Below are positions 1 through 12,273 of a DNA stretch of 64,000 nucleotides, piece by piece. Each line of letters opens with the position of its first letter. Positions within the stretch are counted from its first letter, which is position 1. Source of the stretch: Labia minor (taxonomy: Eukaryota; Arthropoda; Insecta; Dermaptera; Spongiphoridae); the NCBI GenBank assembly GCA_963082975.1, contig OY720344.1, positions 94,369,228-94,433,227 of the forward strand, given 5' to 3'. The notes below the pieces were generated by a model that saw only the letters and a program-made list of their open reading frames with translations, had not been told where the DNA came from and did no database searches. The translations under genes and the position numbers were made by a program.

Positions 1-71
1 TAATTTACGAATTTTAACAAAACAAAATATAAGGTAAAAAATTCAGTATATGGTAATAGAATATTATTTTT

Positions 72-610
72 ACCGACCGACGATAGTAAGGGAGGTATTG
101 TTTTGACACCAAATTTCACATGTGGAGATTTTTACATATCTCCACGAATCATGCATTTTCTTAACAGAAAAAAGTATTTTTAGCATGATGTCTGTCCGTC
201 TGTCCGTCCGTATAGATGTGTACAGCTTGAACGGCTCAACGGATTTTGATGAAATTTGGTATATTTACTTAATACATCAGTATGATGAATTAATCAACTT
301 TTGGTGTATATCCGGAAACCGAAAGTGGGAGTATTAGCGATCGACGAGGAAGGGAAGGGTTATTTTCACACCAAATTTCACATGAGGAGATTTTTTTACA
401 TATCTCCACAAATCATGCACTTTGTATTGGTTTTATCCTCGGGAAAATCATCTTCATTAGTTTTTTCTTAATTTAAAATTATATGACGTCACAGCCAGCT
501 CTTACTTATATATTATAAATAAAATAAAATTAAAAATATTTATGTTATATCCATATCTGTTTTTTATTGCATTAATAGATATATTAAAATTATTTGAAAT
601 TATTTCTGTA
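72..610 (+). repeat. Family A repeat, copy 1 (3' truncated)
   Basis: The copy begins with the family A terminus ACCGACCGACGAT. It continues through the conserved block around ACATGTGGAGATTTTTACAT, a short TGTCCGTC run, and the motif CGGATTTTGATGAAATTTGG. It loses similarity to the other copies near 610, before the expected right terminus. Full copies end with the inverted terminus plus a small hairpin, so this one is 3' truncated or diverged. The open frame at 122-337 lies inside the repeat, is not shared as an intact frame by the other copies, and is not treated as a gene. Confidence 0.8.
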
Positions 611-1154
611 AATAAAATTATTTGCCTAATGGAATATTTTAAATTAAATTTTTAATTAATAATTGTTATTATCACAATCATTAAGGTTAATTTATATGAT
701 TATATAATACATAAGATTATAAATAATATATTAAGATTTATTATTTAAATTGTGTCGTTGCAATGAATTTTTTAAATAATTTTTCTAAATATAGCTCTTA
801 TTACAATTACAATTACAAAGAAATTTCTCAATTATTAATTATTAGATTTTATCAATAATATCGAAAACCTTTCAGAAATTACAATCGATCACATTTTTTT
901 AATTTTATATTTAAAAAATTAATTTAAAATCAATACTTAATATAAATATATAATTATTCTATTAAATAATTTAATTGCTGTGGCGACATTCCTCTAACAA
1001 TTCGAAATATCTCTAGAAAACGCTAATAAAATAAATTTTTATTAAAATTTACTATTTCTACCTATATTTAATGTAGAAAATCACATAGCTTGTGATCTGA
1101 AATGAAAAATTTAAAATTTATATAAATAATATTAACAATATTTTTTCTTTTTAG
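611..1154. other. AT-rich intronic or intergenic sequence
   Basis: Very AT-rich. No frame, repeat or RNA gene is recognised. It ends in the polypyrimidine tract and AG that precede the exon at 1155. Confidence 0.6.
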
Positions 1155-1250
1155 ATTTACGGATCAAGAATGTCCAAATCAATTTGTTAAACAATGTGTT
1201 TGTGTTGTTATCAAAAACCCTCGTCAAATATGGGAAACTTGGTATTTTTG
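1155..1250 (+). CDS. Exon a of a single-pass membrane protein gene
   Basis: Internal coding exon of 96 bases. It is preceded by a strong acceptor (TTTTTTCTTTTTAG) and followed by GTAAGT. The open frame uses the first base to finish a codon, then 31 codons, and leaves two bases (TG). The peptide runs from FTDQECPNQF to ETWYF. It has three cysteines (in ECP and QCVC) and an aromatic WYF just before the membrane segment encoded by the next exon. Base composition is clearly richer in GC than its surroundings. The incoming phase means at least one upstream coding exon lies outside the window. A Cys-containing region followed by a W-Y-F-W entry into a transmembrane helix recalls VOPP1/WBP1-type proteins, but the resemblance is short and only tentative. 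Confidence 0.72.
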
Positions 1251-1314
1251 GTAAGTAATTATAATTATATAATAATTAATATAATATTATTATGGCATCA
1301 TTAAAATATTTACT

Positions 1315-1900
1315 AGAGACCGATTGGATTGTTCCTACATAAGAAAAAAATATCTTATTTTGTTGACAGAAAAATTTATTTTATTAAAACACAAAACGAA
1401 TATTCTATCTTAGATTAAATATTTTATTATAACTATATTGCTCTGTTGACTGTCACACTAACTTAAGTACCAAAAAAAAAAAAAATTTTTATAATATCTA
1501 CACAGCGGAAAAATTCTCCCCAGCTATCTGGAGGTAATTATACCACTTGGTATAAAAATAGTAAACTAATTGAAGATTAATAAAACAAAAAAATATTAAT
1601 AGAATAATATATTTAGATTATTATTATTTATTGATAAATATGAATTAATAGTAATTGAGATTTATAATAAAAAAAATCTGGAGGGGGTCTGGGTAATATT
1701 CTGAGGTTATCATACCAGAGATCTCTAAGTAGATTTATAGAATAGACGTTTTCAAACTTTTTGAATTTCTTACCATAAACCTCCATCAAAAATTTTAGGC
1801 ACCACTAAAATGATTTTGTTACTGGAGGCACCACCGTCAGGTTAAAATGTACCACAGTTTGAGGACCTCTTTTTTAGGGGACATCAATAATTATCAAGGG
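1315..1900. repeat. Degenerate hAT-like termini
   Basis: Near 1755 the sequence CGTTTTCAAACTTTTTGAA, and near 1850 the sequence ACCACAGTTTGAGGACC, resemble subterminal and terminal sequences of non-autonomous hAT elements. The latter matches the end of the intact hAT element at 25.7 kb in inverted form. No target duplication is recognisable, so this is an old fragment or two fragments. Confidence 0.35.
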
Positions 1901-3240
1901 ATTTAATATTTTGAGATAATTTGGGACGAAAGGATGTGTAGATGATGTATTTAAATTTAAATTAACTTTAATTTAATTTTATATAAATCTTAAACTATTA
2001 TGCTGTTTTACTTACACAAATTGTTTAAATTTTGTATTAACTAATAAATAATATTAAATTATAGTTTTTTGTTTATTTCATTTTCCTATGAATTTATATA
2101 TATATATATATAAGTAAAATGTCACATAATTTTTTAGTGAAGAAAGTTAGAAACTATGATGACATGTATCATCAGGGGATGGCGGGTTTGAAATTAATAT
2201 TTTTTGCTTGACATTAAATGACCCTAATAATACACAATGGAGGATACTTGCAGGAAGGAAGGTAGTGAAGTGATTTATGTAAACTAGGAAATAAATAGTT
2301 TTAAAGGTTGAAAAAAATCATTGACTTGCACATCATTTCAAATTTAAAGAGTTTGACACCTTTCACTTCATCTATGACTTCTGATACCTTAATCACTAGT
2401 TTTTTCTTTATTAATATAACAGACATTATTAGCCATTACCAAAAAATATTTTTAAAGAAGCCAATCAGGTAATTACTCTTACAAAAGTAGGATAAAATAA
2501 AATAAGATTTATTTTTTATTGAATTAATTAGAATTGACATGAAAAATAAATAAAATATATAATTATTTTATTTTTAATTGTTTTCTCTTTGAATTATCTA
2601 TCTAAACTTTATGATAAATAAGTTTATTTCATCATTTAATCTAGGCTTTGTAATATATAATTTTGTATTATTATTTGCTCTTATATTGTGATATTTTTTA
2701 ATTTTTATAATCCAATGACTTTCTCTCTGAAAATGAATGAATTGAAATGTTGAATCTTGACACATTTTTTTTTTAAATTTAATTTCTATTTTTTTTTACT
2801 ATTTCACTATCTTTGTAATAAAAGATTATTACAACCATTATTCCAAATCATACAAATTATTATTATTATTTAATCCGCTGACGAAGACTGTTATACTTTA
2901 TACTTTCGAAAAAGTGTTTTTCAAGATTTTATTTTATCTATTTATCTATTTTATCTTGAATGGCATATCGTTTGTCATTTTAAAAATATTTATTGATTTT
3001 AAGGTTTTGGGATTCCTGGGAAAGTAAAAGTTTCACATTAAATTTTTATATTATTATTTTATAATACAAATATTATAATAGTTTATAAAATCGAAAGTAG
3101 AAAAATTACCCCTGCTAGTGTCATTATCACCCATCTATTATGCTAGATATGTAGATTTTATTGATTCAATAGGAAACTAGTTTAGTTAAGTTTGTATTGT
3201 AACTTCGTTCCAAGGCCACTAGAATTGATATAAAATAAAA
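1901..3240. other. AT-rich intron sequence
   Basis: AT-rich, with a short TA microsatellite near 2096-2112. A 30-base segment at about 2731-2761 is repeated in inverted orientation near 5127-5157. No coding sequence is seen. Confidence 0.5.
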
Positions 3241-3299
3241 TTACTATAATTGTAATTCATTATTAACAGACATTAATGGACTGTCTCGATTCTATTTAA

Positions 3300-3530
3300 C
3301 ACCCTTTTGGAAAAAGTAATGAGGAAATGGGAGGAAAGGCTCAAGGAAAAAGGGCTTCACCATGAGATAAGACTTGGGTCAAAGGTAAAAGGAGTGGGTA
3401 TCAACCGCCTAGCCTTTACTGACGATATTGCCATTTTCTCAGAAAACATACCAACAGCTTGTGTCCAAGTAGACCTTTTGAAGGAAATAGCAGCAAAAGT
3501 TGGACTCCAGATTTCATTTAAAAAGAATTT
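3300..3530 (+). pseudogene. LINE reverse transcriptase fragment
   Basis: The frame in the first ~75 codons after 3307 encodes a piece of a non-LTR reverse transcriptase. Residues LAFTDDIAIFS match the catalytic YADD/FADD motif region (the two aspartates are present, with T in place of A). They are followed by a helix-like KEIAAKVGLQISFKKN, as in the palm/thumb of LINE polymerases. The upstream palm and the endonuclease are missing. At about 3530 the frame runs directly into a family B repeat, so the fragment was truncated by or fused to that repeat. It is a relic and is probably not expressed. Confidence 0.75.
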
Positions 3531-3534
3531 GTAT

Positions 3535-3931
3535 ACGCAAAAACGGTTTGAGAAATTTGGTACACGGGCATTATTCAAAATTCGTAGGAAGAGGGTCATT
3601 ACCTACCACGTTTTGATTTTTTTCCTCTAAAGTGACCGTAAAAATAAAGATATATGTTTTATAGTTTTTTACATGATTAAAAATTGTATAAAACTGTTAT
3701 ATATAGAATTTCAGCTTGATTGAATCGGTGAAAGTACCGGAATTAATTTTTTAACACGTAGACTGACAATCACGCGCCAGCACGAGACGTGATGCCATCA
3801 ACAAAGAGACAAACACGCGCTCGTTTAATTAATATTATTTATTAATTTTAATTTTAAATTTAAATATAATATATAATATATGTTAATTAATTCACTTCAA
3901 ATTGCGAGATAGTCGAGATGAGGCACTCCAG
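3535..3931 (+). repeat. Family B repeat, copy 1 (5' truncated)
   Basis: It shares with the other family B copies the block starting CGCAAAAACGGTTTGAG, the AATTTGGTACACGGGCATTATTC segment, and the right end with GCGAGATAGTCGAG and a GGCACTCCAG-like terminus. The left terminus (ACTATCTCG) is missing because the copy is joined to the LINE fragment at about 3535. Confidence 0.8.
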
Positions 3932-5859
3932 TTTTTTCATTTTTGAAATCTGAAAATATTGCGAAAGGGATTCTCCTTTCAAGTATAAATGAAGATAATT
4001 TCTAATGTGATAAGGAAAATATCGGAGCCAATTGACCCTATCGATTATCAATCTATTAAATACCATAAAAATCTTTATAGTTTTTAATAAAGAGAAATGG
4101 CCGGGAATTCCCCTTTATGAATAATAAATAGAGCAGAGAGGGCTTTTATATTATTATCTTACTATAATTGATATTAATTTCAAAATAAAATGAATCGTAT
4201 CATCTTATATATCAAAGTGTCATTTTTAGTGTGTGCTCTTTATTAAAGGAAATAATCAAATTGAACTTTCCATATAAAGTTCATTTTTTTTCTAATTATT
4301 GTTGTCTAAATCTATAATTTATTCTCTAAATTATTTCTTTGTTTTCAAAAATACTTGAAATATTTATGAACCATTAATAGTAATAAAAAAGAGTTGTGAA
4401 TTGATATTTTTATTAAATCAATCAGTAGTTCGTCATTATTTATGGTAAATTCAAGTTAAAATTAAAAGTAATTTGTCAGAATGATTTTAGATAATTTTTT
4501 GAAAATGTACAACAGGGGTGTCAAACCACTATTTTTGCGAACCGTGACAACTTTCAACGACTTTTTTAAAAAATTTACAATTTGTCTCTGAAAAAAAACT
4601 GTCTGTGAAAGTTAAACCTTGTTTGTCTGGCCCAACTATTTACATTTATAGGTCTACCTACGATGAACAACTACGAAAAGACTCAGACTCAAAGGCGAAG
4701 GAAATATACCCTCTATTTCAGAATTTTCAACTGATAAAAGCAAAAAATTGGTTTTCTTTTTTAATTAAAATTAGAATTTTATATTATAAATTTTTTATGA
4801 TTAACATTTTTTAAATTTAAATGAAAGTGGTGAGAATTTAGAAATAAGATTTTAATAAATGGATATAAATTCCAAAAGACCATAGACAAAAATCAATAAA
4901 TATAAAATGTATTGTAATTCATAATAAATATATATAAGTAATTAGATTGTTTTATTTTATAAAAAATTCAAAAATTTTAGTTTATTTTTATTTATCTACC
5001 ACTATTCGCAGCTCAGTTTTCAATCATAATTTCCGCTTTTTAAAATGAAATGTATACAACATTAATGTGAAATTTTTAAATTTTCTTTTTCATAAAATTT
5101 TATAGGAATAATTAGATTAAAATGATATGTGTCAAGATTCAACATTTCAATTCATTCTTTTCCACTCAAAGCGAATGTGATCAAACTTTGTCATAAAAAA
5201 TTTAAAAAATATATTACTAGTAAATTAATAAAAAAATTATATACTATCAAATAAATAAATAATAAATAATTAAAAGAGATAAATATGAGTAATAAAAAGA
5301 CTATATTAATATATATATAATTACCTATATCAGCATTTAATATCAGTAGTGTATTATGAATAAAATAATAGTCTCGAGAAATCGATTGAATCCAAGAAAA
5401 TTAAAAACTATACTAGACGATAAATTATTAATAAATATATAATTAATAAAATCAAGAATATAAGATTTAATGTAACAGATTTCTTAAGGTACGACTAAGT
5501 ATAATATTAATAAAAACAATATTAGAAAAATGAATTTAAATTAAAAATGAAATACTTTCATATTGACGTGACGCTACTGGTATGGTACTGTAAATTTCTT
5601 CTAGAGGACTCAACTAGAGCAAAATAAATGGGTTTAAGTAATTTGATAAAAGTTCTAGATTCCTATGAAAGATGATATTATGATAATAAATTATTTATTT
5701 TATTTATTTATTTAAAGAGACTATTTACATTTATAGGTGTCTTACTCCCTCACATCTTATTTAAGGTAGAGCAGTTACATATAATATATATATATATAAT
5801 ATTTACTCTAAGAAAGTAATATGGATTTCGTTTTGATAATTTTTGGGTGGTTATTTTCC
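3932..5859. other. AT-rich intron sequence
   Basis: Mostly simple AT-rich DNA. Around 4514-4560 a CAGGGGTGTCAAACCA motif resembles the end of a hAT element, without a recognisable partner. The short frame at 4605-4814 is not convincing. A small TA run is at 5783-5797. Confidence 0.45.
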
Positions 5860-6490
5860 CAAAGAGGACCTTCACTCAGCAATTCAAAATAAGATTTAAG
5901 TTAGAAGGCTCAGTTGTTTGAAATTTATGTCGTGTCGCACACACCTAGAAAAAGAACTTGTAAAAATATTTGAAGTAGTCTTTATGTTGGCATTCTCAAT
6001 ATTTTGCAAAGCCACCACAGTGCTCTCCTAAATATACAGACTATTACTGGCTCAAATTCAAATTATGTTCTGAATATTAAAACACAGTATAATTGCTGCC
6101 CTTTAATTCTGACGTGGCTGTTTATTATGCTATCTCCTCTTCTGAAGTCTGATTGGCATTCACGAATAATAATTATAGGTGTCCATCCAAATAATGATCT
6201 AGTAAACACCTTTGTAATACAGTTAATGATTGATATGTTCCTATAATTACTGGAGGTTGGGATCCTCTTTTTTGATACATCTGAATCATGAGCAATAATG
6301 GAAGAGTGTTTTCCTTAACGAAGACCCTATTAAACACAATTTCACTAGTAAATATTTCCCTAAACATAGTATTCATATGGAATCTCATCTAAAGCCGGGT
6401 CTTTGTTTCATTTACAGTTTATAAGCACTAATTCTACTTCTGTTAAGTTCATTTCTACATCTAAAAAGCGCGAGTGTCCTCCCCTAGATT
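5860..6490 (-). pseudogene. Degenerate LINE reverse transcriptase, N-terminal half
   Basis: Read on the minus strand, the segment near 6470-6360 gives NLTEVELVLINC followed after one stop by NKDPALDEIPYEYY. This matches the region just before reverse-transcriptase motif 1 in LINE polymerases, where the usual form is K-x-P-G-x-D-x-I-P. Further down, many stops and frame changes interrupt traces of later motifs. The two open frames inside this interval (one on each strand) are by-products of decay. It is a dead element inside the intron between 1250 and 7848. It may belong to the same LINE family as the copies carrying the C-terminal tail. Confidence 0.6.
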
Positions 6491-6599
6491 TTCCCGCATA
6501 GGTATAAAGAGTTGTGAATGAATATTTGGAATGTGTAAACTTGGTATTGATAAAGAGCCAGTTCGTGTTAGTTTATTGGTGTCAAATTTGATATTTGGT

Positions 6600-6632
6600 A
6601 ACATTTATATATATATATATATATATATAGAA
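6600..6632. repeat. TA microsatellite
   Basis: Uninterrupted TA run of about 26 bases. Confidence 0.9.
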
Positions 6633-7175
6633 TAAAGTGCTACTTCCAGTTAACTGATATTTTAAATGTAAAATATCTGGAAGTAAACTGTAACTTTACT
6701 AAAAAAGGTAAACGCTACTTGTATAGGTAAAATGTCACTTCCGGTAGTCAGATCATGATGAAATTTGGTATCTGAATTTTTTTCATATTTTTAAATCTTT
6801 ATACAAAATATGAAGCAAATATCTCGAAGCAAACTGGTACTTTACTTGAAAGGTAAACGCAACCAGTGTAGGTAAAGTACCACTTCCGGTTAACCGATTT
6901 TGACGTAATTTTGATAGAAATCTACAAACTGTGAATAATATCGGTATACCAAATTTCGAAGTCCTAGCTTGATTAGTATCTGAGTAAATTTGCTCACAGA
7001 CAAACATTACATACATCCATACATACACACACACCGACATAATTCGAAAAATGGTATTTTCCGACTTAGGGAGGTCTAAAACGTCAAGATCTATCGAAAT
7101 CTCGAAGTCGAAATTTTTGACGATTCCAATACTTCCCTTATACGAAGTATGCGGGGAAGTACAAATGAATGGAAA
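6633..7175 (+). repeat. Family F repeat (GATGAAATTTGGTAT type)
   Basis: It contains repeated short blocks of the form GGTAAA..CCACTTCCGGT, the phrase GATGAAATTTGGTATCTG, a later ATACCAAATTTCGAAGTC, a CA-rich spacer, and a right end with GAAGTATGCGGGGAAGTAC. Its motif vocabulary overlaps that of families A and B but it is not collinear with either. The minus-strand open frame at 6783-7193 covers the repeat and is not regarded as a gene. Confidence 0.5.
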
Positions 7176-7246
7176 GAGTGCAATAAAAAACATAGGGTTT
7201 CATAAAGGGAATTGAAGTATTTTTCGCATGTCAATATATCTATCTA

Positions 7247-7320
7247 TAGAAGTGATTCTCAACCTTTTTTTTACCACGGCACACTTTTAATGGTTTAAAA
7301 CTTTGGCGACACAAAATGAA
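7247..7320 (+). repeat. Solo hAT-like terminus
   Basis: GTGATTCTCAACCTTTTTTTTACCACGGCACAC has the look of a hAT terminal plus subterminal sequence. No second end with a target duplication is recognised. Confidence 0.4.
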
Positions 7321-7847
7321 AATGATAAGTGTAATAATCCTACCAATTTTTACCTTTTGTTTTTTAGAACCATATTGAAAAAATTGAAATTAAAGTCGGA
7401 AATGTTTAAGAGCCTGATCGCAAAAACATTTTTCCTTTATTTAAATACATATAAAGAATTCAACGGTATTTTTGCATCTGAAATATTATTTATAACTTTC
7501 CTATAGTAATAATTTTTTTTAAACTTTAAAATGATTTTGAAGTCACTTTTTGGTCTAAATACGTTATTAATTATAAACATGGCTCTATATTGTTTTAAAC
7601 ATATATTTTAATTTAAATTTGGCCCTATCAAACCGAGGTTGTTGTAATGAGATTTTATAAGGTTTCATTATGACGTCGCTTCTCATTTCCGAACAAATAG
7701 CATAATCTTAAAACAAATGAAAAATTATTATAATATCAAGCTTACGTCAATCACAATAATTATGGTTATTGTAAAAACATTTGAATTGATTAATATAAAA
7801 CTTAGTGGATAGATATGTAGGTAAATGTTGATACTATTCTATTTTAG

Positions 7848-8078
7848 GTTTGGCGTTATTCTTCTCTGTATCTTCATAGTTACTTCACTCCTCTCGTATG
7901 GTTTAGATTCATGTAAACGAAGAAAACATCATCTTGTAAGAATACAAAACACAGTGCCCCAATCAGCTGCCATTTCAACGATTTTTGGCCCGGGTGGTAT
8001 AATTCAACCAATGGTCAACTTAAATAAAAGTCGCCATCAAAAGGAAGGGGAAGAAAAAGTGACTGCTTATATTGGAAG
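7848..8078 (+). CDS. Exon b of the membrane protein gene (transmembrane exon)
   Basis: Coding exon of 231 bases with acceptor TTCTATTTTAG and donor AAG|GTATAA. The first base completes the tryptophan codon left by the exon at 1155-1250, then 76 codons are open and two bases (AG) remain. It encodes a hydrophobic helix of about 20 residues (FGVILLCIFIVTSLLSYGL), then a basic stretch CKRRKHH, as expected for a type I single-pass protein with a cytoplasmic stop-transfer signal, then a polar tail (IFGPGGIIQPMVNLNKSRHQ). Codon use and GC content stand out from the intron. The frame as read without splicing stops shortly after the donor, which supports splicing at 8078. Confidence 0.75.
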
Positions 8079-9475
8079 GTATAATTGATTTTTATGATTA
8101 ATAAACACATTTTATTTATTAAACATTATAAAATAAACACTTGAACATGAAAGGTTAATATTTAATTAAAAAGAATTAATTTGAAAATTAAATTAATACA
8201 CGAATAAAATTTTTTTATAATCAAATTGATATATATATATATAGTTAGTTTATTATTAATAAAAACATCCCGTATCAATTTTTCATAATAAAAATATTTG
8301 ATAATAAAAAATTTTAAAATATAATATAATAAATGTATGAATTGCATGACTTCATTACACTTGTTTGAGGGGGAACAGTTGCTAGAGAATGAAATAATTT
8401 TGTAAGGAAGTTGGGAGTGAATAAGAGTTGGGGGGGGGGGTGGAGATGACTTAGAAGTTAGGAGGAGTATAGTTGCTGCAGTCAAGAACTTTCTAGTTCC
8501 TTAGGGTCAAAAAAGGTAGATAGATAATAAAGAAATTAAAAAAAAAATTCGTAATGATTAGTTAAGCTTTTAAAGTCGAGAGTCCCTAAAGGAATTGCCC
8601 GAACTTTATATTTTTTGAGAAGTTTAAGAAATATTTTTCAAAAAGATTTCTGAATGAAAGAGAATAAAAATGAAAAATAAGAATGAATACAATTACTAAA
8701 AAAAATTGTATATCTAGATTATAGATTTAATATTACTTTTGCTATTTATTGAATATTAATAATATTAAGATGTTTTATCAATCAATTGAATTAATTAAAT
8801 AGATTAAATATTCTCTATTAATAAATGAAAATTTTAAATATTCATTTTTTATAGATATGTAGAATTTTATAATCTTATAAATAAAATATTTTCTTTTTTA
8901 ATAGTTGTTAATATCTACAAGCAGCTCAGGGATATAGGTCTGAAACTTGATAACGCGAGGTTTTATACTTCATAAACTTCACAAAAATTTAATCCTGGAT
9001 ACGAAGACTGGATTTGTTTGATCCCTAGGGCATATATATAGATAAATAAAAAAAATTATAATTTCAATATAAAAGTTTCTTTGTTTTTAAGTTTAATTGA
9101 AAAACATATGTAGGAAGCTATATACAAAGTTTCCTTCAATAAATACATAATAAATAACAATAAGTGAATAAAAGAGAATAAGAGTTAATGCGCATGAACT
9201 ATTGACATTGCCCACAGGGTATCCGTATTTACTCACACATTATTTGACTTTGCTCGCCTGTTTTCTAAAGTTTACTACATAAGTCATTTATGAATTTTGT
9301 TTGTTGAAATTACTAACTTTTCATCTTTTAGTCAAATTAATAATACACTAATAATCTTTTTTTTTAATGAAAAAACAAACAAATAAATTCTAAGGTCAAT
9401 ATATTCAGTCAGAATTTATAATAAATTTAAAAAAAACAAACAAATTATATCAATTATTTGTAATTCAAGAATATA
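8079..9475. other. AT-rich intron sequence
   Basis: AT-rich with a short G run at 8429-8439. The minus-strand frame at 8162-8485 is an artefact of that G run and AT-rich DNA. Nothing else is supported. Confidence 0.5.
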
Positions 9476-10124
9476 CGAGGTCTGTTCAAAAGAAAAGGTG
9501 AATTTTGAATTTTCGCAGGATGTGTACATTCAATTATTGAAATTGTTTTTTGTTTTGTTGGTACACATATGTTTGTCATATGTTGACATTATCAGCCATT
9601 TTGGATTAGTAGTCTGTTTTTGAAAACTGAAAAAGTTAATCACGTTTTTGTGTGTTCTTTTATTTTTTACTTATTTCATCAATTGTGGCAAAACGCTTTC
9701 CATTCATTGGTCTCTTCAGTTTTGGAAATAATAAAAAGTTGCAGGGAGCCAAATCTGGTGAATACGATGGTTGAAACATGATTACGGTGTTGTTTTTGGT
9801 CAAAAAACAAGCAATGATGTGCGAGCTGGTGCATTATCGAGATCCATTATTTGTTTTTCCTCAATTCCGATCGTTGGAGCCGTATTGCTTCACGCAAACG
9901 TTGAATAACTTCCTTGTAGTATTCCTTATTTTTTTTAAAGTAAAAAATCGAAGAACATACAAAACGTGACTAACTTTTTCATTTGTGAAAAACAAACCAC
10001 TAATCCAAAATGAATGATAATGATTACAAACATATGTGTACCAATATAACAAAAAAAAATCGATAATCGAATGTACACAGCCTGCGAAAATTCAAAATTC
10101 ACCTTTTCTTTTGAACAGACCTCG
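9476..10124 (-). mobile_element. Internally deleted mariner-like element
   Basis: It is bounded by inverted termini CGAGGTCTGTTCAAAAGAAA and flanked by the target dinucleotide TA on both sides (9474-9475 and 10125-10126). The terminal match extends to at least 40 bases (through AATTTTCGCAGG). Inside, minus-strand fragments at about 9665-9865 resemble a mariner transposase: an LHNNDQAH-like motif before TSLL, then a short piece resembling the K-L-K/R-P-M-x-G-K-R-F-A-T block near the C terminus. Most of the transposase is missing and stops are frequent, so the 649-base copy cannot be autonomous. The open frames on either strand here are not genes. Confidence 0.85.
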
Positions 10125-10126
10125 TA

Positions 10127-11875
10127 TTAATTTTTATTAATTTCCATTTTAATCTCTATAATAAATGTCTATTTATTTTAAATAATCTAAAAACTATTCT
10201 TTGAGAGAACAAATCAGTTACTAGTAGGCAAGAAACCAACATGGTTTCGATTTGCATAGCATATGGTCGTGAAAACTGATTTATTACTGGGAAAAATTTG
10301 GGCTTATCAAGGTATTTCCACTAAAATGTTGTTCAATTGGGTCTTAAAAATTTTAAAATCAGTGCCACCTATTGAGAAAATTCATTATCTCTCCTTATTC
10401 CAGCAACATTCAACATTCTATTGATATCATCTCTACGATTTTGCCTACTAAAATACCGAATGTAAATATCACAACAGTGTTTTTACCTATTATTTTAATT
10501 TCTTTTAAGAATTAATATTCTTTACTATTACAAATCAAAAAGAATAGTTTAATCTTTTCTATTTCCATCCCCTCTCATATATCAATCGACTTTATTTTCA
10601 TTCCACCAATTTTTTTTCTATATTTATTTTGTTACTAATAATAATTTAGTAGGCAAAGACGAGCTGTGGGTAAACTGAGTTGAAAGCGTGTTAGATAAAA
10701 TAATTTGAGGAGAATTGAATTTGGAATTGGCATTGATAAAAATTATTAAAATATTATCTTTGAAAATAAATCATTTGTTAAGTATATATTCAAGGAGTTG
10801 GAACGTTAAAATTATATGCTGAGATTTTCAATATACTTTTTCCTTCATATGAATTGATTTTATTCTGTAATTGGAGTTGAGTGAACTTAAGAATTTCCTG
10901 TTTAGTAATAGTATCTTTTTTATTCATTATGTAAATTGACTAAGAATGACATTTCTAGCACGCTATTAGTAATTCAAGAATGCCAATCAAAAATTGTTTG
11001 TTATTATTTGAAATGAAGGTACATTTTGAGTATTTTCGTTTAAATCTAATATTCTTAATTATATAATAACAAACAAATATATTGTTTCTAAGTAAAATAT
11101 AAAATGAATTTTGTAATTTTTTAACTTCCAACTTTTATATTATCCAAATATAATTATCCTATTCCAAATTAGACTGAAACATTTCAAATATGTTTGTTAA
11201 TATTTAATCAATATCGTTTGATAATCTAAAAGAATAGGTCAAATGTGATTGATTTGTTGCTTTGAATCGAAAATCATTTTCGTTAGTCATGAAGTTGATT
11301 CAATTATAAAGCAAAAACCATCTAACCAAGGGCATAATGAATGTTTTATTATCTAAGAAGCTATTTATGTATTTGTAATAGGATGATTATCAAGCTTGAT
11401 CTATTTTATAAAAAGAAGTTCACTTAGTACATAATCTATTATTCTATAATAACATATCCTTCGATGTTTTTACCTAGGTAATTTTCAATACAACTAATTA
11501 TTTAAAACAAAACTTGTCATTTATTATAATTATTAAATGAATGAATATTAAATTTATTTCAATAAATTTTTAATCATTAATTAATATTTTGTCGAATTAA
11601 TTAAAGGCATTATTTAATAAAAAATTCGAAATTTTTTGAAACAAGGAAATCCCATTAAGTTTTATTTAGAGATTTTCATCTTTGATATATAATCGATCAA
11701 TAAACTCTAATACCAAAATAAATGTAGAAAAAACCTTAACAAAAATTGTAATATAAGATAATAGTTTAGCTTACTGGACTCTTTCTTGTCTTATCGTATA
11801 AAATAATTTTTCCTTAAATTTTATATTTTTTTAAAATTATTTCGGTCAAGCATGTTTATCTTCTCTCTCTCTTTC
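10127..11875. other. AT-rich intron sequence
   Basis: No gene or repeat boundary is recognised between the mariner relic and the TA microsatellite. Confidence 0.5.
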
Positions 11876-11878
11876 TCT

Positions 11879-11879
<1 letters not shown>

Positions 11880-11929
<50 letters not shown>

Positions 11930-11931
11930 TA
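11880..11931. repeat. Long TA microsatellite after a CT run
   Basis: A CTCTCTCTCTTTCTCTC tract leads into about 24 TA units. Confidence 0.95.
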
Positions 11932-11932
11932 G

Positions 11933-12065
11933 CTGCTCAAACCCCTTCGGCGTTCTTCACACCTAGATGGGGACTAGGTACAAAATCTTGAATAAAAATT
12001 TCTATAAATCTAGAGCATTTCTACTTCGGCTTATTAAGCCTGTTCTTACATGTTCTATAAAGAAT
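11933..12065 (-). mobile_element. Helitron 3'-end fragment (variant)
   Basis: ACTAGCTGCTCAAACCCC followed by TTCGGCG is the reverse complement of a Helitron 3' end (hairpin then CTAG before a T). The hairpin is decayed relative to the copy at 37.75 kb. The inner part beginning TAGGTACAAAATCTTGAA recurs at 28676-28770. Confidence 0.6.
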
Positions 12066-12273
12066 TAAAAAATATCATTGCCAAAAAAAAAATTTCAAAA
12101 TATATATTAAATGTTTATTTTATTTTCTAATACTTAATTTATCAAATATAATTTTATAATTGTATAATTTATTATAAAAGTTCTCATTTTAAATAATTTA
12201 ATAAAATTATTGTAGGTCAAATTTATTGAGAATTTTAGTTGAAATAAAATATTTAATTTTTATTTTAAATGAA

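Noticed and set aside
6783-7193. 136-codon minus-strand frame
   Set aside because: It lies wholly in the family F repeat and reads through its CA-rich spacer (YVWMYVMFVC). It is not protein-like.
8162-8485. 107-codon minus-strand frame beginning with a proline run
   Set aside because: It arises from a poly-G tract and AT-rich DNA. The peptide is low-complexity with no splice or start support.
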